The notes under the pieces were generated by a model. It made no database searches and was not told the DNA's origin. It saw only the letters and a list, made by a program, of their open reading frames with translations. Shown piece by piece: positions 36,893-45,450 of a stretch of 64,000 bases of DNA. Made by a program: the position numbers and the translations under genes. Each line of letters opens with the position of its first letter. Position 1 is the first letter of the stretch. Location of the stretch: the NCBI GenBank assembly GCA_964386325.1, contig CAYLQY010000007.1, positions 1 to 64,000 of the forward strand, written 5' to 3'. The DNA comes from Anaerorhabdus sp964386325 (GTDB taxonomy: Bacteria > Bacillota_I > Bacilli_A > Erysipelotrichales > Erysipelotrichaceae).

Positions 36893-37787
36893 ATCACGTG
36901 GTCAACTTTATGCCCTTCTAACTATTTGTATATGGGCAACGACTTTTGTATCTACCAAAGTATTACTCAATGATTTCAAGCCAATCGAAATATTATTGCT
37001 TCGTTTTCTCATTGGCTTTGTTGCCTTAATTATCATTTATCCAAAACGGTTACCACATACAACAAAATATCAAGAATTCTATTTTATTGGAGCAGGTTGT
37101 ACTGGTATTTGTTTATATTATCTATTAGAAAATATTGCATTAACCTATACAAGTGCATCAAATGTGGGCGTACTTGTTTCTGTTGCACCTTTCTTCACTG
37201 GACTTCTCTCTAAATTATTTTTTAGGGAAGAGAAGATGACTTTTAATTTTATCCTTGGTTTTATTATTGCGATGGTTGGTATTTCTCTGATTAGCTTTAA
37301 TGGTACAAAAGTTGAAGTTCACGCTATCGGTGATTTACTTGCCTTAATTGCTGCATTCTTATGGGCTATTTATTCACTACTCATCAAGAAAATTAGTACA
37401 TTTGGTTATCCTACTATCGCTACTACTCGTCGTATTTTTTTCTATGGTTTACTGATCATGATTCCATCATTATTCCTATTTAATTTCCAATTTAACATAG
37501 ATACTATTCTTCGCCCCATCAATCTATTCAATATCTTATACTTAGGTTTAGGTGCTTCCGCTTTATGTTTTATTACTTGGAACCTCTCGGTCAAGATTTT
37601 AGGTCCACTTAAAACCAGTGCCTATATTTATCTAGTACCTATTCTTACAATGATTACTTCTAACTTTATTCTTCACGAAGAAATTACCATATATGCACTA
37701 ATAGGTATGCTTCTAACCTTGTTTGGACTATACCTTTCAGAAAGTAAATATATATTTAAAGGAGACCCTCATGGAAATTCAAAATAA
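36882..37787 (+). CDS. EamA/DMT-family membrane transporter
   Basis: A ten-helix drug/metabolite transporter made of two EamA repeats (starts LLTICIWATTFVSTKVLL and DLLALIAAFLWAIYSLLI; each ends in a TLFGL/ISFNG type helix). I use ATG 36882 (or 36885), overlapping the AraC stop by ~10 nt, with AAGGG upstream; the 39-nt extension to 36843 lies fully inside araC. Such proteins export or import small metabolites; substrate unknown. Confidence 0.85.
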   Translation: MMSKSRGQLYALLTICIWATTFVSTKVLLNDFKPIEILLLRFLIGFVALIIIYPKRLPHTTKYQEFYFIGAGCTGICLYYLLENIALTYTSASNVGVLVSVAPFFTGLLSKLFFREEKMTFNFILGFIIAMVGISLISFNGTKVEVHAIGDLLALIAAFLWAIYSLLIKKISTFGYPTIATTRRIFFYGLLIMIPSLFLFNFQFNIDTILRPINLFNILYLGLGASALCFITWNLSVKILGPLKTSAYIYLVPILTMITSNFILHEEITIYALIGMLLTLFGLYLSESKYIFKGDPHGNSK

Positions 37788-38193
37788 GAAATGCGTCATA
37801 CTTTTAGATGAATCATTACCTATAGGTATTCTTACAAATACCGCTGCCGTTCTAGGTGTAACCTTAGGAAAAGAGAGAGGTGAAATTATCGGACCCACTC
37901 TTCATGATAAAAGTGGGTTTGAACACATTGGTGTTGTTGCAATTCCGATTCCTATATTAAAAGGTAACCAAGCACTTATTCATGAACTTCGTCAGAAATG
38001 TTATGCGGATGAATTTAGTGATTGCACTGTGGTTGATTTTAGCGATGTCGCTCAAAGCTGTACTGATTACGATGACTATATGGAAAAACTAAAATTACAA
38101 GAAGAAAAAAATCTACATTATTTTGGCATTGGCATTTGTGGAGACAAAAAAAAGATAAACAAGCTCACTGGCAGTTTACCTCTATTGCGTTAA
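37771..38193 (+). CDS. DUF2000 family protein
   Basis: A 140-aa soluble protein matching the DUF2000 pattern: KCVILLDESLPIGILTNTAAVLG at the start, a mid-protein GFEHIGVVAIPIPIL and C-terminal HYFGIGICGDKKKINKLTGSLPLL. Start ATG 37771 is fixed by AAAGGAG 6 nt upstream; it overlaps the transporter gene's end by 17 nt. The function of the family is not known. Co-transcription with the AraC regulator and the EamA transporter suggests action on the transported metabolite. Confidence 0.8.
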   Translation: MEIQNKKCVILLDESLPIGILTNTAAVLGVTLGKERGEIIGPTLHDKSGFEHIGVVAIPIPILKGNQALIHELRQKCYADEFSDCTVVDFSDVAQSCTDYDDYMEKLKLQEEKNLHYFGIGICGDKKKINKLTGSLPLLR

Positions 38194-38321
38194 TTAGTTT
38201 TTTATACTGTTACTTTTTTCATTTTCTCTTCTCAATTTAATCACAGTTTATAATTTAATTTCTTTATCTATTTTATCTATAAACACTCTTAAGTCACGAA
38301 TGTACCTATTCTCAAAATTAA

Positions 38322-38360
38322 ACCCCGAATCAACATAAGAATCTATGTATACATCGGGGT
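38322..38360. terminator. Bidirectional terminator between DUF2000 and DUF2871 genes
   Basis: ACCCCGA (38322-38328) and TCGGGGT (38354-38360), with an inner CATA/TATG pairing, and T-rich tails on both strands. Confidence 0.75.
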
Positions 38361-38367
38361 ATTTTAA

Positions 38368-38778
38368 TTATGCTGCTGCTTTTTTGAGTTTTAAGAAAAT
38401 CAAGACGAAGCCTACACCCAGTAAGATATGTCCAATACCTGCAACACCTGAAATTGCAGCATTGATTCCTGAAGAAACTTCTATATTTAATACTTCTACA
38501 ACACCTCTTACAAGAAACATCACTTCCATCCAAATAAGTCCAATATTGTATGTAAGGAATGCTGAGTTAAATCCTTTTTGTTCTTGAAGCTTTAGATGTT
38601 GTGATAATAAAGCTAATATTAATATAAAGAATGTTCCTAACATCAAGAAGTGACCATGCATCTTCCCAAGTGTTGTTACTCCTACAAAGTCATTGAATTT
38701 TGTAAATTCACGGTAGAATACTCCCGCAACCATTGCGACAATACCGTAAATAAACGCTAAATTAATCATTTTTTTCAT
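38368..38778 (-). CDS. DUF2871 family membrane protein
   Basis: 136 aa with four predicted membrane helices (INLAFIYGIVAMVAGVFYREF, GHFLMLGTFFILILALL, IGLIWMEVMFLVRGVVEVL, GIGHILLGVGFVLIFL). Conserved histidines in KMHGHFLMLG and GIGHILLG are a family feature and could bind metal or haem; this is inference. It overlaps the upstream membrane gene by 4 nt. Function unknown. Confidence 0.78.
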   Translation of the reverse strand: MKKMINLAFIYGIVAMVAGVFYREFTKFNDFVGVTTLGKMHGHFLMLGTFFILILALLSQHLKLQEQKGFNSAFLTYNIGLIWMEVMFLVRGVVEVLNIEVSSGINAAISGVAGIGHILLGVGFVLIFLKLKKAAA

Positions 38779-39443
38779 TTTTCATTACCTGCCTTTCTCA
38801 TATCTTGGTAACCAATCCATACTGTCCATACATATGCACATGTCTTTGGAATCATCAACATTCCTACTAGCGGAATTGAGTCCGCAAAGAGTACAACGGG
38901 AATATAGAATGCAAAACTTAATACAATGGTTAAATACATATATTTAAATGCCTTATCATTGTGCTCTTTAGCACTCTTATAAAACAAGTAAATAATCAAT
39001 ATTCCCATAAGTGCAAATGGTATATTACGATAGATTCCCCAACTTATTGGCGCATTAGCACTTGTCCACATATTTTGTGGGAAGAAACATAATACAATTC
39101 TGATTAATGCCAACGCATAGATTGCAATTGTATATTCCTTTTTACCTTCAACTTTATAACGTAAACGCCATACATAATAAAGTAGGATATAGAAAACTGT
39201 CATTGTAATCGAAGTGATAAATTTACCTACCCCTAATGCGACTACAAAACTATCCAATCCTGTTGTACATAATGCATAAGCCCTTGGAATTAAATGAAAT
39301 GAATCTCCAAGTCCTAGTGTTACTGCCATAATACCAAATAATTTATTTTCTTTTGTTTTTCCTTTAAGAATCATAATGATACCTAAAGTGACTACGGTAA
39401 TTAAATACACCGCATCAAACGCTGTTTCCATAATTGCTTGCAT
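38775..39443 (-). CDS. Seven-helix integral membrane protein, function unknown
   Basis: 222 aa with about seven hydrophobic segments and short loops. GLGDSFHLIPRAYAL and CAYVWTVWIGYQDMRK are the most distinctive stretches. I do not recognise a characterised family. It lies 10 bp after the TetR gene and overlaps the DUF2871 gene, so the three are one operon and the two membrane proteins may form a complex. Confidence 0.65.
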   Translation of the reverse strand: MQAIMETAFDAVYLITVVTLGIIMILKGKTKENKLFGIMAVTLGLGDSFHLIPRAYALCTTGLDSFVVALGVGKFITSITMTVFYILLYYVWRLRYKVEGKKEYTIAIYALALIRIVLCFFPQNMWTSANAPISWGIYRNIPFALMGILIIYLFYKSAKEHNDKAFKYMYLTIVLSFAFYIPVVLFADSIPLVGMLMIPKTCAYVWTVWIGYQDMRKAGNEK

Positions 39444-39453
39444 ACTTGCTCCT

Positions 39454-40008
39454 CTACTTTATTAAACTCTCTATCACTTTTTTAAGTGTTTTTGTATCTT
39501 GATTTTTTTGTGCATTTGAAATCATGTTGCTTAGTGTGAATGAAATCAATTCTTCCTCACTAATATTGGCTTCTATCATATTCTTCTTTGACCCAACATC
39601 ATTTCTTAAAGCTAAAGCTAACCCTTTGTGGATGTGTTCAAAATACTCATCCATCATTTTCTTACCTGTTTTTTTCTCTTTTTTCATGAATACTTGGTTA
39701 TGTTGTGATAAGAATTCTGGAAACTCATTTGCCCCTTTTCTTACACATTTTTCAAACCATTCAATCGCATCAATAAAACTTATCTTATCAAATGCACAGT
39801 TTTGATCATGAAATACACCTCGCCAGATAGTTTCTACTGTCTGTGCAATAAGTTCTTGTTTTGATGGAAAATAATTGTATATCGTCCCAGTAGAAACATC
39901 ACATGCTGCAGCTAGTGAACGAATATTAAGTTGTCCAAATCCTTCTTCCTTCACAAGTTGAACCGCACAAATCAAAATATCTTCTTTTGATTCTAACTTC
40001 TTATACAT
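39454..40008 (-). CDS. TetR-family regulator
   Basis: 184 aa. The N-terminal HTH is clear: KEDILICAVQLVKEEGFGQL, AACDVSTGTIYNYFPSKQELI. The C-terminal ligand-binding region is all-helical. GGGAGGG precedes the ATG by 7 nt. A perfect dyad overlies its own promoter, so it most likely represses itself and the two membrane genes after it. Ligand unknown. Confidence 0.88.
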   Translation of the reverse strand: MYKKLESKEDILICAVQLVKEEGFGQLNIRSLAAACDVSTGTIYNYFPSKQELIAQTVETIWRGVFHDQNCAFDKISFIDAIEWFEKCVRKGANEFPEFLSQHNQVFMKKEKKTGKKMMDEYFEHIHKGLALALRNDVGSKKNMIEANISEEELISFTLSNMISNAQKNQDTKTLKKVIESLIK

Positions 40009-40022
40009 ACACTTACCCTCCC

Positions 40023-40067
40023 AAACTGAACACTGTTCATTTTAGATGATAACACCCCTTCTGTCAA
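40023..40067 (-). promoter_or_regulatory. Promoter and overlapping operator of the TetR operon
   Basis: On the minus strand TTGACA (40062-40067), 17 bp and TAAAAT (40039-40044). The dyad TGAACACTGTTCA (40027-40039, extending imperfectly to 40023-40043) overlaps the -10 and start point, the usual place for TetR autorepression. Confidence 0.75.
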
Positions 40068-40082
40068 CTAATACTATCTTCA

Positions 40083-40113
40083 GAAAAAAGGTAGAGAACA
40101 TTATTCTCTACCT
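40083..40113 (-). terminator. Terminator of the MerR-ABC operon
   Basis: AGGTAGAGAA (40089-40098) and TTCTCTACCT (40104-40113) with a 5-nt loop and a minus-strand T-run; the stem includes the last codons of the DUF1801 gene. Confidence 0.85.
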
Positions 40114-40448
40114 AAAGTATAATTAATAGCTTTTTCTATGTCTTCGATTGGCCATTCATCTTTATCTTTGATGTTTGCACAACCAACCTTTGTTTGAATC
40201 TTTGGATTTCTTTCCGCAATAATTTTTGTTGCGCCATATCTACCAAAATGAATTGATATATAATTTTTCATACTTGCTAGTGCTACATATGCTTCTCCTA
40301 CTTTAAAGGTAGGATAGTTCCATTTAGGGGATAAGCTACAGCTTTCTTCGCTATATGGATAATTCTCTCTAATGTAATCAATCACTTCTTTAATGCGTTC
40401 TTTACGAATTCCTTTGAGTGATTCTAGGTAACCATCTACGGTATGCAT
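40101..40448 (-). CDS. DUF1801 (YdhG-like) protein
   Basis: 115 aa. The pattern SLSPKWNYPTFKVGEAYVALAS with YISIHFGRYG and the C-terminal CANIKDKDEWPIEDIEKAI match the DUF1801/YdhG fold, a small SnoaL-free alpha/beta domain sometimes linked to iron handling; its reaction is unknown. It starts 2 bp after the stop of the DUF3052-like gene and ends the operon. Confidence 0.75.
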   Translation of the reverse strand: MHTVDGYLESLKGIRKERIKEVIDYIRENYPYSEESCSLSPKWNYPTFKVGEAYVALASMKNYISIHFGRYGATKIIAERNPKIQTKVGCANIKDKDEWPIEDIEKAINYTLGRE

Positions 40449-40449
40449 A

Positions 40450-40827
40450 TTATGCCTTGATTTCTCTGAATCTCATCAGTGACCACGTCTCATTTAGTGC
40501 TACCATTGAACATGGTTCTATTCCATCTTTTGAAGAATGTCTATACAAAATATCGCGATTTACATCAAAGGTTATCTTACCTTTTGATTTAGGGTAACTA
40601 ATCCAAAGAATACCCGTGTCATTTAATTTTGAAAGTGCTGACTTTATTTTTTTATCATATTCATCAAGACTTGATACAAAGAGAAATACATAATCAGCCT
40701 TTCCTGTTTTCTTTACTTCCAATGTTTCTTGATTGCCAATTAATTCTAAAAATTCATCGGGTGCATTGATGCATATTAATGAACTTCCCTCTTTAATATG
40801 CATTTTTTTAAATATTGTATTTTCCAT
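40450..40827 (-). CDS. DUF3052-like small protein
   Basis: 125 aa from ATG 40827, chosen because AAGGA lies 8 nt upstream; a longer start at 40893 abuts the permease stop and lacks a ribosome site. The protein has the DUF3052 look: N-terminal LICINAPDEFLELI, a central YVFLFVSSLDEYD, and GILWISYPKSKGK with C-terminal NETWSLMRFR. Such proteins are small, cytosolic and of unknown role. Part of the MerR-ABC operon. Confidence 0.7.
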   Translation of the reverse strand: MENTIFKKMHIKEGSSLICINAPDEFLELIGNQETLEVKKTGKADYVFLFVSSLDEYDKKIKSALSKLNDTGILWISYPKSKGKITFDVNRDILYRHSSKDGIEPCSMVALNETWSLMRFREIKA

Positions 40828-40893
40828 AGTATTTCCTTCTAACTGTATATTTCTATACAGTTTTCTTATACCATGAGTTTTGTAACTTCTCAA

Positions 40894-41601
40894 TTAATTT
40901 GATTTTAATGTTTTTCTAAAACTTATTGCCAAACATAGTATTGAAATCACAACTAGAAATAAGATTGGCTGCATTGTTAGATTATTCGCTGTCATTAACT
41001 CAAAACCCCATGTCCCAGGTAATATCTTCGCAAAGGTTGTGAAGATGCTTGGTAACATTGAAGAAGGAATCATAATACCTGACAACATAACTGTTGGTAG
41101 GAAAATACATTGACCTAACATACTTGCTTTAGAAGTATCTTTTACATAAAGACCAAAGATTGATGAAACACTTAAACTTGCAAAGATGAATAAGATTAGA
41201 CCTGTCCAAAATGTTGCGGTTGTAGGTAGTGTTGCATTAAATAGTAAAGGTGCTGTAAAGACAATGATACAACTCATAATAAAGATATGAAGAAGTGCCG
41301 AAATAAAATTCACAATTAATGCTGAGTATAGTGGTACACCTCCAACAAGATATGATTTCTTTACATCAGTAGCGTATACCGCAATAAGCGGTGCAGGACT
41401 TCCCAATACTGCTCCCATCGTTGCCCCAAATACGCACATCGTTGGAATAAGTGTTTCCTCAAGACCAGGCATGACTGTTTTGAATATACCACTCATGAAT
41501 AAATAGAATACAAGAGGCACAATATAATATACTGTAAGTATTTCTTTATCTCTTAAGTTTAATTTCCATTGTAATACAATGCTTGAAAGTAATGCTGTCA
41601 T
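40894..41601 (-). CDS. ABC-2 type transporter permease
   Basis: 235 aa with six membrane helices, typical of ABC-2 export permeases (LNLRDKEILTVYYIVPLVFYLFM, a long central helical pair and STMLGQ-like SMLGQCIFLPTVMLSGIMIP). It overlaps the ATPase gene by 4 nt, so the two form a single exporter. Substrate likely a drug or peptide, by analogy with MerR/TipAS-controlled exporters. Confidence 0.87.
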   Translation of the reverse strand: MTALLSSIVLQWKLNLRDKEILTVYYIVPLVFYLFMSGIFKTVMPGLEETLIPTMCVFGATMGAVLGSPAPLIAVYATDVKKSYLVGGVPLYSALIVNFISALLHIFIMSCIIVFTAPLLFNATLPTTATFWTGLILFIFASLSVSSIFGLYVKDTSKASMLGQCIFLPTVMLSGIMIPSSMLPSIFTTFAKILPGTWGFELMTANNLTMQPILFLVVISILCLAISFRKTLKSN

Positions 41602-42467
41602 ACAATTTTCTCCTTTGCGATTGCCATAAATTGTTGTTCAAGTGTTGGTAAATCTATCTTTATATCTTGTATTAACCTATTTTGATTTTTCGCAAGCATA
41701 CTTATTTCTAAAATTGCTTCTGTTAAATCTTCTGTTTGGAATACATAGTACTTATTATTCATTTCACAGTATTTGCTCTTACTTATGTTATTGAATTCAA
41801 ATTCTTGATCAAATCTTATTTGCATATTTGAACTCTTTTGTACCACTTTAGATAACTCTTGAGGATTACCAATAAAAGCAATTTCGCCATCTTTAAGAAT
41901 GGCAATACGATCACATAACTCTTCTACTTCAGCCATATCATGACTTGCTAGTAGAATTGTTTTCCCTTGATCTTTCAAGCTGTGTATTTCTTGATGCAAT
42001 GCATAACGACCTTCTACATCCAGCCCAGCGGTTGGCTCATCTAGTATGACAATATCGGGATTTCCTAATAGTGCAATCACTAAATGTAATCTTCTTTTTT
42101 GACCTGTTGAACAATCTTTATACTGTTTATTTTTAAACTCCTCCATACCTAAGCGTTCGACTAAATTCATATCAGCCTTTGCCTTTTGCCACTTTGCAAA
42201 GAAATGGATTGCTTCTAAACATTTAATATTTGCAGGTAGAGATGATACTTGAAGTTGTACTCCCACCTTGCCATTGATTTTAATTTCCCCTTCAGTATAG
42301 TTAGTGATTCCTTCTATACAACTCAAGGTTGTTGTCTTACCAGCTCCATTTACACCAAGAAAGCCAAATACTTCACCTTGTTTTACTTCAAATGTGATTC
42401 CATGTAAAACATCATTTTTACCATAACTTTTCTTTAACTTTCTTACTTCTATACTATTTGTTGTCAT
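41598..42467 (-). CDS. ABC transporter ATP-binding protein
   Basis: 289-aa DrrA/CcmA-like ATPase. Walker A is GVNGAGKTTT, the signature region CSTGQKRRLHL is a variant of LSGGQ, Walker B is IVILDEPTAG and the switch histidine is in LASHDMAEVEE. The C-terminal ~80 residues form the small regulatory domain usual in exporters. It overlaps the MerR gene by 14 nt. Confidence 0.92.
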   Translation of the reverse strand: MTTNSIEVRKLKKSYGKNDVLHGITFEVKQGEVFGFLGVNGAGKTTTLSCIEGITNYTEGEIKINGKVGVQLQVSSLPANIKCLEAIHFFAKWQKAKADMNLVERLGMEEFKNKQYKDCSTGQKRRLHLVIALLGNPDIVILDEPTAGLDVEGRYALHQEIHSLKDQGKTILLASHDMAEVEELCDRIAILKDGEIAFIGNPQELSKVVQKSSNMQIRFDQEFEFNNISKSKYCEMNNKYYVFQTEDLTEAILEISMLAKNQNRLIQDIKIDLPTLEQQFMAIAKEKIV

Positions 42468-43257
42468 TGTTTAACTCCTCCGTTGGAAACCCCATTCCAA
42501 TACTCTTCAAATATGCATCTATTGCAAGTCCAATATAATCATCTATCACTTTTTGTTTATTTGCCATTTCTTGATCCCAGTTTTCTTTATTATCATTAAA
42601 TTCCATTAATTTCGTTAACAAGGACATGTCTCCTTTAGTAAAATCCATAATCATAGACCACCATTCAGCAGCAAGAGCAATTGCTTCATCACTATCTGGA
42701 CTTATACCTTTATTTTTCAGTTGGATTGCTTTTTCTACAACGGTCTTATAGGTATTAAGAATTTCTTTACCTTCATCAATATTATTAGAGAAGCGATTTT
42801 TAAAATATTCCATAAGCTCTTCATCAAATAATTTAATGACCCAGTATTCTTTATTCCCCATTTTTAAAAGTTGGATAATATCTGCATATTTATTGAAATC
42901 CACTTCATTCATTTGAATTACTTCTTCTTTTAATGCATGTAATGAAGTTTTAACTAATTTCATTCCCTTAATTTGTTCCTCTATCATTTTTTCTTGTTGT
43001 TCTAGTAAAACGCATACATCTTCTGGTGTATCCATTTTTAGAAGTCTTTCTTTTATATCTTCAAGAGAAAATCCCAAAGATTTAAATGATAATATTTGAT
43101 AGAGTTTGACGATATCTTTTGACGAATATAATCTTCTTCCCCCTTCAGTCATGCTCGAAGGGCTTAATAATCCTTCTTTGTCATAATATTGTAATGTTCT
43201 CACAGTAACATTCATTTTCTTTGCTAATTCACCTACCGTTAAGTATTCGTTATTCAT
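42454..43257 (-). CDS. MerR-family regulator with TipAS-type effector domain
   Basis: 267 aa. The N-terminal MerR winged helix is plain: YLTVGELAKKMNVTVRTLQYYDKEGLL, LSPS..., RLYSSKDIVKLYQI. A coiled-coil dimerisation helix follows (~75-120). The C-terminal ~130 residues look like the TipAS drug-binding domain (EWWSMIMDFTKGDMSLL, YLKSIGMG). It heads the ABC exporter operon. GGAGGT precedes the ATG by 7 nt. Confidence 0.87.
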   Translation of the reverse strand: MNNEYLTVGELAKKMNVTVRTLQYYDKEGLLSPSSMTEGGRRLYSSKDIVKLYQILSFKSLGFSLEDIKERLLKMDTPEDVCVLLEQQEKMIEEQIKGMKLVKTSLHALKEEVIQMNEVDFNKYADIIQLLKMGNKEYWVIKLFDEELMEYFKNRFSNNIDEGKEILNTYKTVVEKAIQLKNKGISPDSDEAIALAAEWWSMIMDFTKGDMSLLTKLMEFNDNKENWDQEMANKQKVIDDYIGLAIDAYLKSIGMGFPTEELNNDNK

Positions 43258-43277
43258 GTTTCTTACCTCCTAGATAT

Positions 43278-43308
43278 AGTATATTTCATTACGTAACGTC
43301 ACATACAA
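43278..43308 (-). promoter_or_regulatory. MerR-type promoter with 19-bp spacer
   Basis: On the minus strand TTGTAT (43303-43308) and TATACT (43278-43283) are 19 bp apart, the over-long spacing that MerR activators unwind, and the spacer holds the palindrome TTACGTAA. This fits direct control of its own operon. Confidence 0.75.
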
Positions 43309-43350
43309 GCACTTTTTAAAAAAATTTATTTATTTTATGCATTAATACAA

Positions 43351-43376
43351 AAAAAGGCCTAAATATTGGCCTTTTT
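43351..43376. terminator. Bidirectional terminator between the GNAT gene and the MerR promoter
   Basis: AAAAAGGCC (43351-43359) and GGCCTTTTT (43368-43376), 8-nt loop, with T-runs on both strands. Confidence 0.85.
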
Positions 43377-43498
43377 CACTGTATTATTTATAATTTTAAT
43401 CTGAATTTGTAGTAAAATTAGTACAACTTTCTATCAAAATCGTCTCAATTTAGTACCAAACTGTATATTAAATCTGATAAGGCATTCTAATAACGTAC

Positions 43499-43990
43499 TT
43501 ATATTTCTTTTACGAAATAGGCAATACCAAATGTTCTGCCAAATTTATATCCTGCGTTACATAATCGGCCATATTCTACAAAGCCATTTTTTAAATGGAA
43601 TTTTATGCTGCCACTGTTTTCTGTGGAAATATCAGCGACTAATTTTTTTATTCCGATTTTTTTCGCTTCATCTTCAATTTTATTTAAAGCAAGTGTCCCT
43701 GCACCATGTCCCGTATATTCATGGTGAATAAAGTACATTGCTTCCGCAACCTCAGAAAATGTGGGTGTTGATTTAAATGGCTCCAATGTACAAAAACCAA
43801 TAATTTTATTTTCAATTGTTTTAATGATGAAACTACAATAAATATTAGAACTTTCTATGAAGTTGTTCGCAAACTCCTTACTAACGGGTTCACTACGATA
43901 AGCTGTAGTAGTATTTTCAATATAATAGTTTAGTATATCAGTTACTTCTTTTTGATGTTTCTCTTCTAGCTTTTCAATTATAAATTCCAT
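43499..43990 (-). CDS. GNAT-family N-acetyltransferase
   Basis: 163 aa from ATG 43990, fixed by GAGGTG 10 nt upstream. The order of motifs is that of GNAT enzymes: KIIGFCTLEPF (beta4), AMYFIHHEYTGHGAGTLALNKIEDEAKKIG (acetyl-CoA loop and helix), then LVADISTENSGSIKFHLKNGFVEYG. The opening YYIENTTTAYRSEPVS resembles phosphinothricin/methionine sulfoximine acetyltransferases. The acceptor is unknown. Confidence 0.85.
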   Translation of the reverse strand: MEFIIEKLEEKHQKEVTDILNYYIENTTTAYRSEPVSKEFANNFIESSNIYCSFIIKTIENKIIGFCTLEPFKSTPTFSEVAEAMYFIHHEYTGHGAGTLALNKIEDEAKKIGIKKLVADISTENSGSIKFHLKNGFVEYGRLCNAGYKFGRTFGIAYFVKEI

Positions 43991-44143
43991 AAAATATTCA
44001 CCTCTACATCTCACTATCATATATACTGTAAGCCCTATGTCATTTTTTATCAAACCTAACAATTGCTTCATGATGCTCTCTATATTTTTTTCGTATTGCT
44101 ACTTTTCTTTGAATGTATAGCTTCACAATAACACTATAACGCA

Positions 44144-44551
44144 TCAATACTCATGATGTTCTAAAAATAATACAAGCCAATAGTAAATTATTGATAATAC
44201 AATTCCTAGAACAAATAAGCCACACGAAAATATTGAATTTAGATATAGAACCTCTACATAAAAACTTATACTACCTGCTAAGAATCCAATGATGATTACA
44301 CCATATAACTTTGCGATTCTAGACTCAAAATAGTACATTGGAATAGATAATAAAGCTATCTCAATTATTCTGAAATTAAAATAAAGTGCCGGATCTGATC
44401 GATACTTCCGTATAAAAAACAAATCATTTAAATAAGTCCAATTTGTTTGAACTTTATATACACTGTTAACATAGTTTGATAAGGAGAATAGTGAAGCCAC
44501 AAAAATAAGGGCAGTTAAACATAAAAATGTTTTATATTTTATTTTGCTCAA
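44144..44551 (-). CDS. Small membrane protein, function unknown
   Basis: About 136 aa with four hydrophobic segments (FLCLTALIFVASLFSLSNYV, IIEIALLSIPMYYF, LYGVIIIGFLAGSISFYV, LFVLGIVLSIIYYWLVLF). I place the start at TTG 44551, which has AGAGGG 8 nt upstream; the reading can extend to another TTG at 44596 with no ribosome site. No family recognised; isolated from its neighbours. Confidence 0.5.
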   Translation of the reverse strand: MSKIKYKTFLCLTALIFVASLFSLSNYVNSVYKVQTNWTYLNDLFFIRKYRSDPALYFNFRIIEIALLSIPMYYFESRIAKLYGVIIIGFLAGSISFYVEVLYLNSIFSCGLFVLGIVLSIIYYWLVLFLEHHEY

Positions 44552-44853
44552 ATGTTTATCCCTCTTTTCAAAATGACTATTGCTTATGATATCCAATTAA
44601 ATTATATCTTATGTTGAACACATATTATATCTTTTGGTATTTATTATCAATAACTGTATGTTTATTATTTTTCTTAAAACTCTAAAAATACTTAAAACAA
44701 TTTTATTACTTGATTTTCTCTATAAAATAAGAAAAGTCCTTATTTAAAATATCCCTTATGAGATATTCATAAAAGAATATCTGTGTAAACTTACAAGGTA
44801 CATTTTATCTATAGGACTTAATTCCGTATTTTTAAACTTTTATCGTCTATACT

Positions 44854-45450
44854 TTATTTTTTATTTGCTGCAAATGCAAATGCAATTGATTGAACTAATA
44901 ATATAATTCCACTCACAATAAGGTAAATACCAGATATCCATTCAAACGTTAATGTTGTCACATATGGACTAACAATAAAGAATAACGCAAGGAAGAGATT
45001 GAGCCATCCACTGAATGTAATCATTCCAGTTTTATACTCACCTGCCATTTTTAGTGATGAAGCAAAATTAAGTTTATTAAATCCTGACATCAATAAAATA
45101 ATTGCGAATATCATTGCTAAGAAATTTAGAATGATTCCAGTTGTTAATAATTTTGAATCTCCTAGCCAAAGGCTAAGAATCCAGCCTGCAAACAATACAT
45201 TGATTACTCCCAATACCAGATCCCAAGCACTTCTGCTCTTTGATCCAAAGTAACGGAAGAATATATAAATCCCCTCAATGCCTACACCAATTGCAATTAG
45301 GAGTCCAGCCCCAATGCTAACTGCAAGTGGATTAATAAATAATAAAATGCCAACTACTACCATTAAGATAGCAGCAATAATTCCTGCAAAGGCATGACGT
45401 TTTAGCATGTCCTCTACAGATACTTCCATAGTAAAATCTTGTCTTAACAT
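44854..45450 (-). CDS. HdeD/DUF308-family membrane protein
   Basis: 198 aa, six helices in paired short repeats (FAGIIAAILMVVVGILLFINPLAVS, AGLLIAIGVGIEGIYIFFR, GWLNLFLALFFIVSP, ISGIYLIVSGIILLVQ). This is the DUF308 pattern known from HdeD of acid-resistant enterobacteria. Start ATG 45450 has AAAGGA upstream. A 20-bp palindrome lies in its leader. No functional claim beyond family membership. Confidence 0.8.
   Translation of the reverse strand: MLRQDFTMEVSVEDMLKRHAFAGIIAAILMVVVGILLFINPLAVSIGAGLLIAIGVGIEGIYIFFRYFGSKSRSAWDLVLGVINVLFAGWILSLWLGDSKLLTTGIILNFLAMIFAIILLMSGFNKLNFASSLKMAGEYKTGMITFSGWLNLFLALFFIVSPYVTTLTFEWISGIYLIVSGIILLVQSIAFAFAANKK

Noticed and set aside
44700..44782. Hairpins between the HdeD-like and small membrane genes
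   Set aside because: CTTATTT and GATATTC stems are short, AT-rich and without T-tracts; I cannot distinguish them from chance in this composition.
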